Shown here: piece by piece, positions 11,375-23,556 of the stretch
How the letters are laid out: each line of letters starts with the position of its first letter
How positions within the stretch are numbered: the stretch's first letter is position 1
Source: Uloborus plumipes
Lineage: Eukaryota; Arthropoda; Arachnida; Araneae; Uloboridae
Assembly: GCA_038373865.1 (NCBI GenBank)
Contig: JAXGGA010001043.1
Location: 1 to 64,000 of the forward strand
Length of the DNA stretch: 64,000 nucleotides
Direction of reading: 5' to 3'
The notes under the pieces: generated by a model
Told to the model about the DNA's origin: nothing
What the model saw: only the letters and a program-made list of their open reading frames with translations
Database searches by the model: none
Made by a program: the position numbers and the translations under genes

Positions 11375-12595
11375 TTACCACATAAGCAAACACCCACCCA
11401 CCCGAAGAGAAGGGATTCGTTTCTAGACTGGAAAAGAAATGGGATTTTTGTTTCAGAATGATGCGGAGAGTAGGAGTTCTTATATCCTGTCAGTGAACTG
11501 ATTTTTGTAGAGGTGTTGCAAGAGTTGAGAATTAAACTTATAAATATCTTGCATGCAGCATGTTCTGAGCTTGTCTTTCTAGACGTACATAACGATTTAT
11601 TAACTAAATAGGCTGATTTATCACATGAGCATTCACCCACCCACCAGAAGAAAAGGGATTTGTTTCAATGGGAGAAAAGAAACTGAATGGAACGAAAAGT
11701 AGGGGGTTTTTTTATCCTGTCAGTGAACTGATTTTTGTTGAGGCATTGCAAATGTTCTAAATTAAAGTTATAAATGTCTTGCATCAACAAGTGCTCAGCG
11801 TGTCTGTCTATACGGACATAACAGTTTATAAGCTAAGCAGTCTCACTTAGCTCATGACGTTCTCAATCATTAGTTCTCAAATCATTAGCAAACACCCACC
11901 CACCATAAGAGAAGGTACTCGTTTCTAGACGAGAAAAGGAATAAGATTCTTGTTTCTGAATGATGCGAAAGTAGGAATATTTTTATCCTGTCAGTGGACT
12001 GATTTTTGTTGAGGTGTTGCAAATATTACAAATTTAAGTTATAAATGTCTAGCATGCAACACGTTCTGAGCGTGTCTTTCAAGACGGATGTTACAGTTTA
12101 TTAACTAAAAGTCTGACTGTGTGTGTGTGGACCACATAAGCAACCACCCACACCCACGAACATGGAAGGAACTAATTTCTGGGAGAAAAAAGAAGTAGAT
12201 TTCTTGTTTCTAAATGATACGAGTAGAAGTTTTTTATATCTTGTCAGTGAATTGATTTTTTTAAGGTGTTGCAAATGTTCCAAATTTAAGTTATAAATGT
12301 CTAGCATGCAACACGTTCTGAGCGTGTCTTTCAAGATGGACATAACAGTTTATTGGCTAAATAGTCTGACTTACCACATAAGCAAACACCTACCCACCAG
12401 AGGAGAGGGGACTCGTTTCTTGAGGAGAGAAGAAACTGAGTCATGTGAAAAGTAGGATTTTTTTTTATCCTGTCAGTGGACTGATAGTTGTTGATTTATT
12501 GCAAATATTCCAAATTACAGTTAGAAATGCCTTGCATGAAACATGTTCTGAGCGTTCTAGACGGACGTAACAGTTTATAAGCTAAATAGGTTGGA
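11375..12595. repeat. Tandem array, five units of about 235-260 bp
   Basis: Each unit carries CACATAAGCAAACACCCACC, TCGTTTCTAGA, TATCCTGTCAGTGAACTGAT, GGTGTTGCAAAT and TTGCATGCAACATGTTCTGAGC, in that order. Landmarks recur near 11390, 11630, 11890, 12140 and 12380. Units differ by many substitutions and small indels, so the array is not recent. No coding sequence. Confidence 0.8.
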
Positions 12596-12839
12596 AAAAT
12601 AAAATTGTGTATATCGTAGGCTGAGTATTAGTTAGTGATGTGCCAGATATCCGTATCTGCGGATATCCGCGAGAAAATGAAGATCTGAGAATGGTTGTAA
12701 TGTGAATAGAGCTAAAAAGTCTACTAGTTTTGTCCTTACCATACACAACAAATTAAAAAAAGACGTCAAACAGAGCTAGGAGAGATTTAAAGGAGCAGTT
12801 GAAAGAAAGGGACATAAATCAGGAACCTAAAGCTGTTGC

Positions 12840-13119
12840 TGTTGTAGTTGTCTTGTGCCAGCCAGGCTGGCAATTTGGGGTGCGCTGCTTCACTTTTCCA
12901 ACTGTACCGTAATTTGGTGGGAAGTCCGACTTCCACAGTACACGCATGCCATAGGGACCCGTTTATAGGGTAGGCAACCTTTCACACAACAACACATTCA
13001 CACAAAGAAAGGACAAGGACAGGAGAGAAAAATTACATCCATGCCAGAGCCGGGATTCAAACAAGGAACATTCCCATCCGGTCAGACTTTTCTGACCACT
13101 AGACAAGATGGCCGACAAC
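12840..13119 (-). repeat. tRNA-derived SINE
   Basis: Read on the minus strand from 13119: GGCCATCTTGTCTAGTGG (A-box region, ~13104-13091), then TGTTTGAATCCCGGCTC (B box, ~13063-13048), followed by a ~200-bp tRNA-unrelated body containing GGTTGCCTACCC and GGGACTTCC. The spacing of the two boxes fits a Pol III promoter inherited from a tRNA. The 3' tail is unclear. Confidence 0.7.
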
Positions 13120-14498
13120 TAAAAGCTGTAAAACAGCAAATTAGAATAAAAGATAGGAGTTTTTCAATAGTATGAACTCTTTACTCTGTATTACACGGCT
13201 ATTTCATTTTCACCGCTTTTTGTAATTTCTTTTCTCAAACGATTGCTTTTATGACAACAAAATATGCGATGTTTTTTTTTTTTTTTTCTTTTTTCGAGTA
13301 ACACTTTATTACAATTAGTTGTGGAATGTACTCATGTGTACTCATGATAGTTTGGGGACTTACTTTAAAGTTAATTTTAGAAATATAAATGGTATACCAT
13401 GCTATTCTCCCTTCTGTAGAATTCAAAAACAAATTTCCTGGCGGATACTTTATTTAGTTAGTTATTCCGAGCGTCAAAAATAGTATATAACAAAAAAAAG
13501 GGCATGACATTAAAATTAGAATAAAAAAAGAAGAAAGTAGATCCTTTAAAATTTAGGATCCCCTCCGCCCACCCTCAAAAAAAAAAAAAAAAAAAAAGAG
13601 TGACAGCTTTTAATGTTGAAGTATTAATATCACGATGTAAGATTCTACTACGAAATATGTTTTGATAACTTTAATAAGGTAATAAATATGACTAAATTAT
13701 TTTCATCTACATAAAACAGAGATCATAAATTTAACTTGTAATTAATATAAATCAATAAAACCTTTATTGCCATTTTTTTCTTTTAATAAATGAGACCCGG
13801 CAATGGCAAAAATAAATCACCCAGGGACCCGAAGGATTTGGAGCCGCCGCTGCATAATGGTGTTTTAATTGAACTTGGATGTGTGTAAATGCAAATCTCT
13901 CTCTCACCAAGTATTTCCGAAAATGTAACGTAGGGAAAACGTTCCAAAATGTTCATTTGTTTTCTTTTTAAAAATTGAGGGAATTTTTCGTATATGCGAA
14001 AAATTTCCTCGAATTTTTGTGCATTTCTTGTACTATTTACAAGAAATGTAAAAAAATAACACAGAGAAATACTGCGCTATAATATTTGCTAGGATATAAT
14101 GAAATCTAACAAAATAGTTAAAGAATTTGAACTTCATATTCCAACTAGCTGCCAGGGCAGCTAGATTAGCTTCCTGCGGCATGTTGATGCATAACGTCCC
14201 CCTTCTCTAACTTTTACCTCATTCTGAAGTTATATTATTTGCTATAATTTAATGTTCATTCGATTTCAAGACATACCACGCACGTGGCCCGGCATTGCAC
14301 GGGCACTTCGTGCCCTGAAAGTAGTGAGGAAAATTTCAAGAAACTATTACCCGCCAAGGCGGCTCGCTAACAGGCGCTTCACGCCTTTACTTTTTTCCTA
14401 TATAAAAAAATCATTCGAATTATTGAGATGCTTCGCGCTTTCAAGATGGTGAGGAAAGTTTCAGTAAGTTCAGCTCGCTTAAAGGAAAAAAGCAGACA
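13120..14498. other. AT-rich stretch with poly-A/T tracts and an unassigned GC-rich patch
   Basis: Includes a 22-nt A tract near 13577. Around 14270-14400 there is a GC-rich patch (CACGTGGCCCGGCATTGCACG and GGCACTTCGTGCC). The patch looks transposon-like but was not assigned. Confidence 0.35.
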
Positions 14499-14952
14499 TA
14501 GATACTCAGTTTTTAATATAAGTAGATGGCTTTTCAACAAATGAATGTTTCAAAATATTACAAGTAGCTAGCGATAAAAATATTACGTAAGTGGCCGCTT
14601 ATGAGTTTCGTGTTTGATTTAGTTAAGCCTTCATTCAAAATTCTCATTATCATTGTTATCCCTGTTTCATAGCAACCACGTTTTGCAAAAATGGATTTCA
14701 TATTTAATCATTTATTAGGCTTAATCGATTTAAATTTGACTACCTATTAATTGATATCTTCTCTAATTAAAATCGTATAATTGAAACTAATGAAGCCTGA
14801 AAAATTACCTATCTATCGGTACCTGGTTCGACTTTCAGTTCATTGGCGTTCAGGAGAAAGAAGCGTGACATAGATAGATTAGTTAGAAAGAAAGATATAA
14901 AGAAAGATAGTTAGAAAGAAAGATACTCAGTTTTTAATATAAGTAGATGCTT
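14499..14952. repeat. Repeated element tail, two copies
   Basis: GATACTCAGTTTTTAATA followed by TAAGTAGATG occurs near 14500 and again near 14925. The second copy is preceded by GAAAGATA/GATAGTTA microsatellite-like repeats. This looks like the 3' end of a retroposon inserted twice; no coding part remains. Confidence 0.45.
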
Positions 14953-15754
14953 ATCAGCTCTATAAAATGGAAACAATTTCCTGGATTTTCTATGTTTTAT
15001 TTAATTACTACGCTCACGACTATGCTAGTGCTATAAAGGTAAAAAAACAGGTCATGTAATTTGAATGCGCTTTAAAGTCATTCAAAACACAACCGCTAAA
15101 AATAAAATACCTTTAAGAAATTAAAATTAGAAAGAAGAAACAACAAAAAATTTAAAAGACGTATCCATAACAACACAATAAAACGGTAATAACTTGAATG
15201 AAAAAGAAAAATTCGAACACTGTACTTCAAACACATGTATTTTTTTTTTTTTTTTCTGTTTGGGATAAAAACATGAATCCTCTACCGTGAGTTTAGAAAA
15301 ATCTGGGGTTAAAAATATTGCTCTGTCCAATGGTGCAAAAAAGAAAACTGAGGAACAATTAGTTTAACTCTTATTGATTGTTTTGATGAGGAAAGTAGTG
15401 CCTGAAATTGAGCGAAGTCTTGAAAAAATGAAGTTTCGAACGCAAAAAACTCGCTTTGTATTTACGATAGAGAATTGGAACAAATTGCTTCGAAAGCAGT
15501 AAAATTTGCCCTTTCCAAAGACAGATAACATTTATAAGTACAAGTAATTTTTAACCCCAATATTCGGCGATTTGCGTAAAAAAGGCCTTAAAATGGAATA
15601 ACAAAAAGAACCGCTTGTCGAACTTTTTTGTACTGGAGCCCAAACTTTTCCGGAGCTAAAAGGAACAAACGCTGGCATTTTTTGCAAAATCGGCTGGGTA
15701 GTTCTCGAATTTTGCACGTTCAAACACACAGACGCTTTTTGAGACTTCATTTTT
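14953..15754. other. Unassigned stretch
   Basis: No recognisable exon or repeat. The minus-strand frames here carry no domain. Confidence 0.3.
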
Positions 15755-17440
15755 AGCCTACTTTCCCGTTAAAAATAAAAGAAAGACGAAAAAAGTATTA
15801 AAAGTAGCTTAATGCATCTAAAAATATCGCCAAGTTCAAAAAATATCGCCAAGTTAAAAAAAATATCGCCAAGTCCGAACAATATCGCCAAGTTAAAAAA
15901 AATAAAAAGGTAAAATGAATATCGAAAAATTAAAAATTTGAAAGTAGGGTATTGAGATGGGGAATTTGTGCGTCGGTCGGTCGGTCGGTCGGTCGGTCGG
16001 TCGGTCTGTTGGTCGGTCTGTCTGTCCCTCCCTAATAACTTTTGAATGAACATTCCGATTTGGACAAACTTTTTTTTTGTTGGAAAGATCTCTGCGAGTA
16101 CAGCTCATTCCCATATCTGATTTTTCGATTTGAACAAATTTGGTTCAACTTTGAACCGTTCTAACAACCTGTCCCGCGATGCTAACTTTTGAATGAACAG
16201 TCCGATTTGAACAAACTTTTTTTGTTCGAAAGATCTTTTCAAGGATACTTCATTCCCGTATCTACATTTTCGATTTGAACAATGTTTCGTTCAACATTGA
16301 ACCGTTCAAACAAGCTGTCCCCCCTAATAACTTTTGAATGAACAGTCCGATTTAAATAAACTTTTTTTTTTGCTCGAAGGATCTCAGCAAGGATACTTCA
16401 TTACCGTATTTAAATTTTCAATTTGAACATTTTTGGCTCAACATTGAACCGTTCAGGCAACCTTTCCCCACCTAATAACTTTTGAGTGAACCGTCCGAAT
16501 TGAATAAACTTTTTTTTGTTCGAAAGATCTCGGCAAGTACAGCTCATTCCCATATTTGATTTTTCGATTTGAACAATTTTTGGTTCAACTTTGAACCGTT
16601 CAAACAACCTATCCCGCGATGCTAACTTTTGAGTAAACAATCCGATTTGAACAAACTTTTTTTCGTTCGAAATATCTCATCAAGAATACTTCATTCCTGT
16701 ATCTACATTTCCGATTTGAACAATTTTTCGTTCAACATTGTACCTTTTAAGCAACCTTTCCCCACCTAATAACCTAAGCAACCTTTCCCCACCCTTTTGA
16801 GTGAACCGTCCGAATGGAATAAACTTTTTTTTGTTTGAAAGATCGCGGAGAGACTTTCCCATACATTCCCATATTTCGCTTTTTGATTCAAACCATTTTT
16901 CGTTCAATAGTGAACCGTTCAGAAAAAAAAATTTACATTAGCGTCTACGGGGAATTTAAGTAGAATGTTGATCCTGAACTTAAAGTCGGATTTCCTTCAA
17001 ACTAACTGTGTAAGAAAATGGTTTTGATAAATAATGTTTGTAAAGTACTTTTCTAAGTAATCTTCTGTGAGGACTCTGATTCCGACTCCGACTCCGCGAA
17101 CATGGTGGAAATGCAAGCTCAGAAAAAAAATGACTGAACGTGCAGACGATTTTTTGTTTATTTATTCATTTGTTTTATTTTATTTATTATTATTATTATT
17201 ATTTATTATTATTTTTTTTTTTTTTTTTTGCAGACGATTTTTTTTTGTAACAAAAATTTTTCATTCACGAGAACATTTTATTCTTTATTTATATTTAACA
17301 ACTGGCAACGGATTAAAAGTGAAATTCCGGACATTTTATTAACGGACGATCTTTTTTTCTTTTTCTTTTTTTTTTTTTTTTCTTTCTTTGATAAAATGTG
17401 TTTTGATGATCTTTGTACTTTTATTTATTTATTTTTTTTA

Positions 17441-17473
<33 letters not shown>

Positions 17474-17740
17474 TTTTTTTTTTTTTTTGAAAACGATGGA
17501 GGATTTTTTCTACGGAGGAACTATATCAGTTACACTCTTTAAAAGGTGTGACAAAACTTTATTTATTCGTTAATTACTTTTTACGTGTCTATTTCATCTG
17601 ATGAGAGGGGCATATTTTGCTTTTCAAAAACAGCTCTAAGTGCTAAAAAGGTATGTTTGACATAATTTTCAGTCTCAGATAATCAAGAGAATAATGATCA
17701 GATGCGAGAATGCCGATGTCGATGTACGGGAAAGTAGGCT
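15755..17740 (-). mobile_element. TIR element with ~146-bp internal units, copy 2 (inverted)
   Basis: Inverted copy of the 8693-10217 element: AGCCTACTTTCCCGT at the left edge and ACGGGAAAGTAGGCT at the right. Units with GTTCAACATTGAACCGTTC recur near 16160, 16290, 16440, 16590 and 16730. It keeps the GC-rich block near 17075-17115 and an intact ATAAAATG site at ~17336-17343, where copy 3 carries an insertion. AT-rich simple repeats at 17160-17480 make it longer than copy 1. Confidence 0.7.
15972..16024. repeat. (GGTC)n microsatellite
   Basis: About eight perfect GTCG/GGTC units followed by imperfect ones and CTGTCTGTC. It lies at the same place inside the element as GACAGACAGACC in the other two copies. 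Confidence 0.85.
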
Positions 17741-17966
17741 CGTTTAGTTCTTGACAGAACTTCTTGTATACTATGTAGAGATTCATTTTACTTAGTGATT
17801 ATTCATTCAATCGTGAGCAGGTTAAAAGTTTATGCTATAATATTTGTAACATCTGATCACACTCTATACAAAACTGCAAAAAATAACCTACATTGGTTAT
17901 CCAAAAAAAAATCAGAAATTTCAGAAATTGGATCAGTTTTCTTAATTTTGTCGACAAACACGATGT

Positions 17967-18907
17967 AGGGGAATGTGGGGCAAAGTGAAATAGTTAAGTT
18001 AACATACCTGCTTCAAAATGAACAAATTGGAAATCAGTGTACATAAAGAAGAGATAATGTGTTTTGTAATACAGCTATTATGGAAAAGTTATTTTTCATT
18101 TTTGGCAGTTAATTTGCGCCTTCAAAAAAAGATGGAAATTTTTGAGTTCAAAAAACCATGGGGCTAAGTGAAAAACACTATTTTGTAATGGAATATTTTC
18201 TATTTGAATTACAGTAATTTTCTCCAAATGAATACGTAAATAAACGAATAAATAAATTATTAATGAAGAAATAAATGAATCATTAAATGAATTAATTAAT
18301 ATATGAGAAAAAAAATAAGTGAATAAAATAAAGAATGAATAACAAAATAAGTGAATGAATAAATAAATAAGGGAATGAATAACAAAATAAGTGAATGAAT
18401 GAATAAATAAGGGAATTAATAATAAAATAAGTGAATAAATGAGTAAATAGGGGAATCAATAAGCAAAATAAGGAACAAATTAATAAATGAAGAAATACGT
18501 AAGTAATTTAGTAAATGAATGCATAAGCAAACGAAATGAGCTATTTCATTTTGCCCCTGCATGCACTTGACAAATGACATTAAACATTTAAAATCAAAAC
18601 ATGTCTAATGTAAACTAAATAAGGACTGCACTGGATGTCAGTAGATCTCAATTGATACTTCAAATGATAATTATGAAAATTTTATCATTTTATAATAAAA
18701 ATAAATATTTTTGGAAAACCACGAATATTACAATAAAGGTATCAAATGTTGAAAATTAGTTGCATAATTTTTTTCGTCGATCTTTGGAGCTATTTATATT
18801 TTGATAGAATCAACCGTATGTCTGGGAACTTGGTTAAAATATTTCTAAATAGGTGGCGCTGCGATCTGCGAAAATGATTTACCATTTCACTTTGCCCCAC
18901 ATTCCCT
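17967..18907. mobile_element. Non-autonomous TIR element with GTGGGGCAAAGTG ends
   Basis: Inverted ends GAATGTGGGGCAAAGTGAAA at both sides (left 17971, right mirrored to 18907). No transposase. The interior holds a simple tandem region. The end motif is related to that of 24486-26330. Superfamily not assigned. Confidence 0.7.
18235..18535. repeat. AAT-rich tandem repeat
   Basis: Imperfect units around GAATAAATAAATAAGGGAATG and AACAAAATAAGTGAATG, repeated many times inside the enclosing TIR element. Low complexity, non-coding. Confidence 0.75.
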
Positions 18908-20458
18908 GCTCAAATTCAATTGATAAATTCGGTAAAAGTTGTTTTTCTGTCAGTGAAGTGTCAAACGAGGAAAACAACCTGTCCTCGCAAAAATCTTCCG
19001 CGCAAATTTTTAGTCTAAACTCTAATTTTTACTTAAGCAGTTTTTTTAGGAGAGCATAAATATTTTTTTCAAGAATTACCTTGATCATTTGCAATTTGTT
19101 AAATCTATACTTTTTTAGTTTTAAAATCTTGTAATTTGGCATTTGAAATTCTAGGTTGATACAAAAAATCAACAAACAAAGGAAATAAAACGGTCTTGTC
19201 AAAACGTAACAGAAATTTTTAACATAGATCAGCAAAACTCCTCTATTTGGCCTACTTTTCAGCAAAAAGTAGAATAAAACAAACGCTAAATACGAATAAA
19301 ATAACTAGTAAAATATTTTACTCGAAAAGCATTTTTTTTTTCTAATTAAAATAAAGATTATAAAAGGAAAAGTGTGTGTACACCTGTATCCTACTCTTTT
19401 ATGCCTTTTCAAAAAATGACTAAATTTTTAGAGCATTTTTTAACTCTTAACGCCTATATACGATAATTATGTATTATTGTTACTTAAATAAGAATCCAAC
19501 TCATGATTTTTTTTTAATAAAGATATTTAAAGGAATTCATTTAAAACTTGTTTTTCATTTTCTGCTTTAAAATAAGTAAGGTTTTTTATATTATTTTTAA
19601 AGTATTTTACATTTACTATTGCAATAGCGCACGTCTTTCTGCACAGACAATTTATGTTTAGTTGATTGCTTCATGTATTATAGCATAAACTTTAAAATAT
19701 TACAATTCATTACTCTTTTTGTATAACATTCAGAATGAAGAAATAAACTGAAAGTTTTGCAACATTAAATATATTAGCAACACGGTGTAGTTAACGGCAG
19801 AACATAAAAATTCAAAAAGAAAAATAATAACGCATCAAAATGTTTTTTTTTTTTTTTCCTGAAAGAAAACCAACAATTCAAAACATTGCTGATAATTTTA
19901 ATAGCGTAGTCCGGATATTTTTTCCCTCACCTTTTTTATTTAATGGGAAGGGGTGGGCAAGGAATACATTTAAACTAACTACTATTTTTTGTAATATTGA
20001 TGCAAAAAATCTTAACTAATGCTTTAGTTTTGAATAAAAAGTTCTAATTTCGACCGTAGATGATAGCCAATATTGCTGAAGTCAAAAAATTTTCTTCTAA
20101 TACAGTTCAGCATCGAAATTCTTAACTTCAAAAATCTGAAACGACAAAAAATACGAACGCACATTTCAAAGCTCTTTCTGTCGAAAATCAGTGTGGTTTT
20201 TCCCCCTTTTAAATGTGTGGAAATCCTTATTTAATTACAGTAATTGATTCAACTTTGAATCAGTGTAGTTTCCAAAAGGTCATAATTTTCTTTGTTTTAA
20301 TTACTATATAATAGGTCCTTCCAGAGTACATACAGTACAGTAAATATTTTTAAAAATTTCCTTTAGATTCAGTAAAAAATGGGAATAAATTTATTACATT
20401 TTGTTGTAAAAAGTAATTACTTATTATAGAGTAATGTACTCTATTGTATACTATGTAC
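18908..20458. other. AT-rich stretch, nothing recognised
   Basis: No exon, RNA or element recognised. Small open frames near 18853-19059 and 19029-19265 have no domain. Confidence 0.35.
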
Positions 20459-21561
20459 TAGGAATGCACCGATAAGCAAATTGGCCGATTACCTTTACCA
20501 ATCGGCTGTTCATAATCGGATGATTAATCGGCTTTCCCAATTAATTATCATTTTTTACTACTATCAATATCTCTATCATCTTTTTTTCTCTTACCCCCCC
20601 CCCCCCCCCAGTTTCGATTTTAGAAATACTAGTGATTAGTTTATTTCTGAGAAACATTTTTCTCCACTTTCCTAGCTTTTCCAAAATGATTTCAAAACTT
20701 CATCCTATTTCTTTTAGCTAATTGTCATTTTGTTAATAAAGTTAACTAGGCACGAAAACTTGTATAAAAACAGGGGGAGATTGGTGAGCACGCTTATTTA
20801 GGAACAGTTTTAATTTAAACTTATTTTTAAACTATAAGTAACCATTTAGTACAAAACGTATTCTTTGTGAAAACTCTATAAAGTTGCTTAAAACACTGTA
20901 ATAATGGAGAAAAATATCGTCTCTTGAAAAAATGTTTAAATGTTGCATCTATGTGCACATTTACTCAAATTAGAGAAATTAATTTATTAATTTTTTTATC
21001 AACTTCGGGGATTATTTTTTTATACTTCGTTTTGTTATACAGTTTTTGAATTATTTGTCTTTTTTTTTCCCTCGCTACTTTCGTTTTCTTGCGGAAAATT
21101 AATTATTAATTGTTTAATGATACTTTTCATGCAATTCTTGTTATAGACAAACTGAAAGTAATTTTACTTTTTTTTTTCTCTACGTTTAATCGGCAAACTG
21201 AGGTCGATTATAAATAATATGAAATACTCGTGTTTTTTGCATTCCAATTTAAAATTCCTTTCACTTAATTATTCACAATAATGGCATGTGAATACCAGCT
21301 GTCAGGGTTATTTTTTTAATATTTCATTCAGTTTTAACCTTTTTAAAGCATTTGTTTTGCTCTAATTCTTTTTACTTCCACATTACATGTTATAGTAATA
21401 TTTGCAGAAAACTATTTACTATTAGTAAATTTAATCATCACGGTTTCTTACTGAAGGTATGTTTTAAAAAATAATATTTAAAAAATAGTTTTCTTTCTCC
21501 GATTAATCCACAAAATTTTACTTGGCCGATTTTAATTGGCCGATCTATCGTTGCATCTCTA
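20459..21561. mobile_element. hAT-type non-autonomous element (TAGGAATGCACCGAT ends)
   Basis: Left end TAGGAATGCACCGATAAG, right end mirrored as TAGAGATGCAACGATAGA, both followed by ATCGGCCAAT-like subterminal repeats. Flanked by an 8-bp near-duplication (CTATGTAC at 20451 and CGATGTAC at 21562). The end sequence and 8-bp target duplication fit hAT. A C13 run lies near 20595. No transposase frame remains. Confidence 0.8.
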
Positions 21562-21677
21562 CGATGTACATATATATTGTATGATCACTTTAATATTTAA
21601 ATAAATGTCATGCTGTTTCAATAAACGGTATTTCTTGGTTATTTTTCGAAAACCGAGCAATTTGAAAAACAAAACTA

Positions 21678-22000
21678 CACTGTAAAAAATGAATGTTGTT
21701 TTTACAGTATTAAACTAAAATTGTTAATTTTGCAGTAATAAACTGCAGAATTGCCACTTTTACAGTTTATTACCGTGCATTTTACAGTTTTAAACTGGAA
21801 CCTCGGCTTCCAGTATTATACTGTTGTTTTTGAAGTATAATATTGCTAAATGTTACGGCGATAAACTGTAAAATTTGTAACTGCAGTAATAAACTGTAAA
21901 ATTGCTAGTTTAACAGTTTAATACTGTGAATTTTAGTTTTAAATTAGAACCTCGGCTGCCAGTGTTATACTGTAAAAACAACAGTTCTTTTTTTTGCAGT
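21678..22000. repeat. Palindromic CACTG element, copy 2
   Basis: Starts CACTGTAAAAAATGAATG and ends with the mirrored ACAACAGTTC...GCAGT. The inside alternates AACTGTAAAATTG, CAGTAATAAACTG and CAGTATTATACTG. Same family as copy 1. Confidence 0.75.
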
Positions 22001-22042
22001 ACCTATGGTTCCAACTAGTTCGGGTTTTTTGACTCTCTACTG

Positions 22043-22926
22043 CAGGGATCTCCAACCTTTTTTACTCGGGGGCCAAATTGAAAATTTTTGGAAGCGAGGC
22101 GGGCCAACGGTCCAAAAATAGTTCAGTTCAGATGTTTTTTTTGTAACATTACGGAAACTCGTAAAATTTAGAGAGCAGTTCAGAAAACTGAAATAAAAGT
22201 CATTTTTTCCCACAAAATGTATTTTGCTCTCCAAAAGGAGTTTAAAAAAATAAGCCAAACGAGACTAAAAACTAAATCCTTGCAATGTACTACAATTTTA
22301 TTAAATGAATTTTACGTATTAATGATGATAAGAAACTTAACAATAAATGAGGACAGAGCAAGTGCAACGCTTGCAAATAAGACACAATGCTTTATTACTG
22401 TTATCGATCATAAAATAATCGCTTGTCCACTGTGCATTGAAAGCATGGCACTCAAAATCAACTTTTCGTTTTTTAAAAGAAGCCATTGTAATGATAAATA
22501 AAACTAAAAATGAAAGACACTGTCCACGATCGCTATGCACTTCGTGAATCGTGAGAGCGTGAGACTAAAAAAATATCAATATATTCTTGGGTTTGCAAGT
22601 AAGGGGGATGGAAATGCCCAATGCTAGGGGACTAACGGGAGAATGTGAAGCAGAGAAAAGAGATTTGTTCTCGGAAAGGGCAACAAAGAGAGATGGGTAT
22701 TACCGTCGAAAGAAGTAAAAAAAAATAATTAAAAAGCTTTGCATTAAAGTTTGAATAGATTTTTATTTATTATTTGACGTATTCACTATGAGATCGTCAC
22801 TGTTCTGATTATTTTAATAAAAAAAATATTTTTTCAAAAAATAAAAAAGGAGGGAAATTGAAAAAACAGGTTTTTTTCCGCGGGACGGAAAAAATCTGCC
22901 CGTGGGTCGTAGGTTGGAGAGCCCTG
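22043..22926 (-). mobile_element. hAT element, internally deleted, 8-bp TSD
   Basis: Inverted ends CAGGGATCTCCAACCTTT and CAGGGCTCTCCAACCTAC, flanked by a perfect 8-bp target duplication CTCTACTG (22035-22042 and 22927-22934). A short BED-finger remnant of the transposase lies inside on the minus strand. At 884 bp it is too short to encode a full transposase (usually 600 residues or more). Confidence 0.9.
22337..22486 (-). pseudogene. hAT transposase N-terminal zinc-finger remnant
   Basis: From the ATG at 22486 the frame reads MASFKKRKVDFECHAF, then WTSDYFMI and KALCLICK. This pattern matches the N-terminus of hAT transposases of the GTF2IRD2/ZBED-like type: a basic start, a W..YF motif and the first C..C of a BED finger. 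The frame ends before the second half of the finger. The rest of the transposase is gone, so it is a broken fragment in a deleted element. Confidence 0.65.
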
Positions 22927-23126
22927 CTCTACTGCGTAGAAAACCTCAAGAAATATCAAAAGAGCACACCGCAGCTTTCTGGGGAAAAAAAAAAAAGTCT
23001 TTTAAGTGTCTGGGTCATTGTTCTCGCCACTATTTCCTGTCACTGCGTCTCATTGCAATTTACACTTTTGCGAACTCTATTCTTCCTCTTTCTTCTCTTT
23101 TTTGTTTTCATTTTAATTGTAAAATG

Positions 23127-23449
23127 CAGTACACGTCCGATTATCCGCGGAATTGGGTGGCACGGCTATCGCGGATAACGAAAATCACGGATAATCCGAA
23201 AAAGCATAAAATAAGGGGTAAAGAAGATAAAAAATATCTTTTGCTTAAAAATAATTGCATTACACTTAAAACGTGACATGTACAAACAGTGACGATAGGT
23301 ACAGCATAAAAAATTATTTGTATTTGAGGTTCTCAAACATATAAAATCTATAAAGTTAACTAAGTTTCTACAAGAACAAAGTTAACTAAGATTTTTTTTC
23401 TCGAGACCATCGCGTATAATTCGCCCCGCGGATAGTTGAGAGTTTACTG
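23127..23449. mobile_element. pogo/Tigger-like MITE
   Basis: Inverted ends CAGTACACGTCCGATTATCC and CAGTAAACTCTCAACTATCC, each running into CGCGG. This resembles pogo/Tigger termini (family assignment from memory). A TA target duplication is visible only on the right. 323 bp, non-coding. Confidence 0.6.
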
Positions 23450-23478
23450 TATAGTATCTCCATAGTTTCATTACATTG

Positions 23479-23556
23479 CGCTTTACTGTGTGTAAAGCGC
23501 AAGTGTAGGAAAGAAATGACTTTCGTGTCGTTTTTACGAAAGTCATTTCTTTCCTA
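23479..23556. repeat. Two adjacent perfect hairpins
   Basis: First: GCGCTTTA (23479-23486) pairs with TAAAGCGC (23494-23501) over a 7-nt loop. Second: a 21-bp perfect stem, 23506-23526 with 23536-23556 (core GAAAGAAATGACTTTCG), over a 9-nt loop. Nothing nearby explains them. Confidence 0.8.

Noticed and set aside
11375..12595. CRISPR-like array
   Set aside because: The repeats are ~250-bp diverged tandem units with no short identical repeat and spacer pattern, in a eukaryotic sequence.
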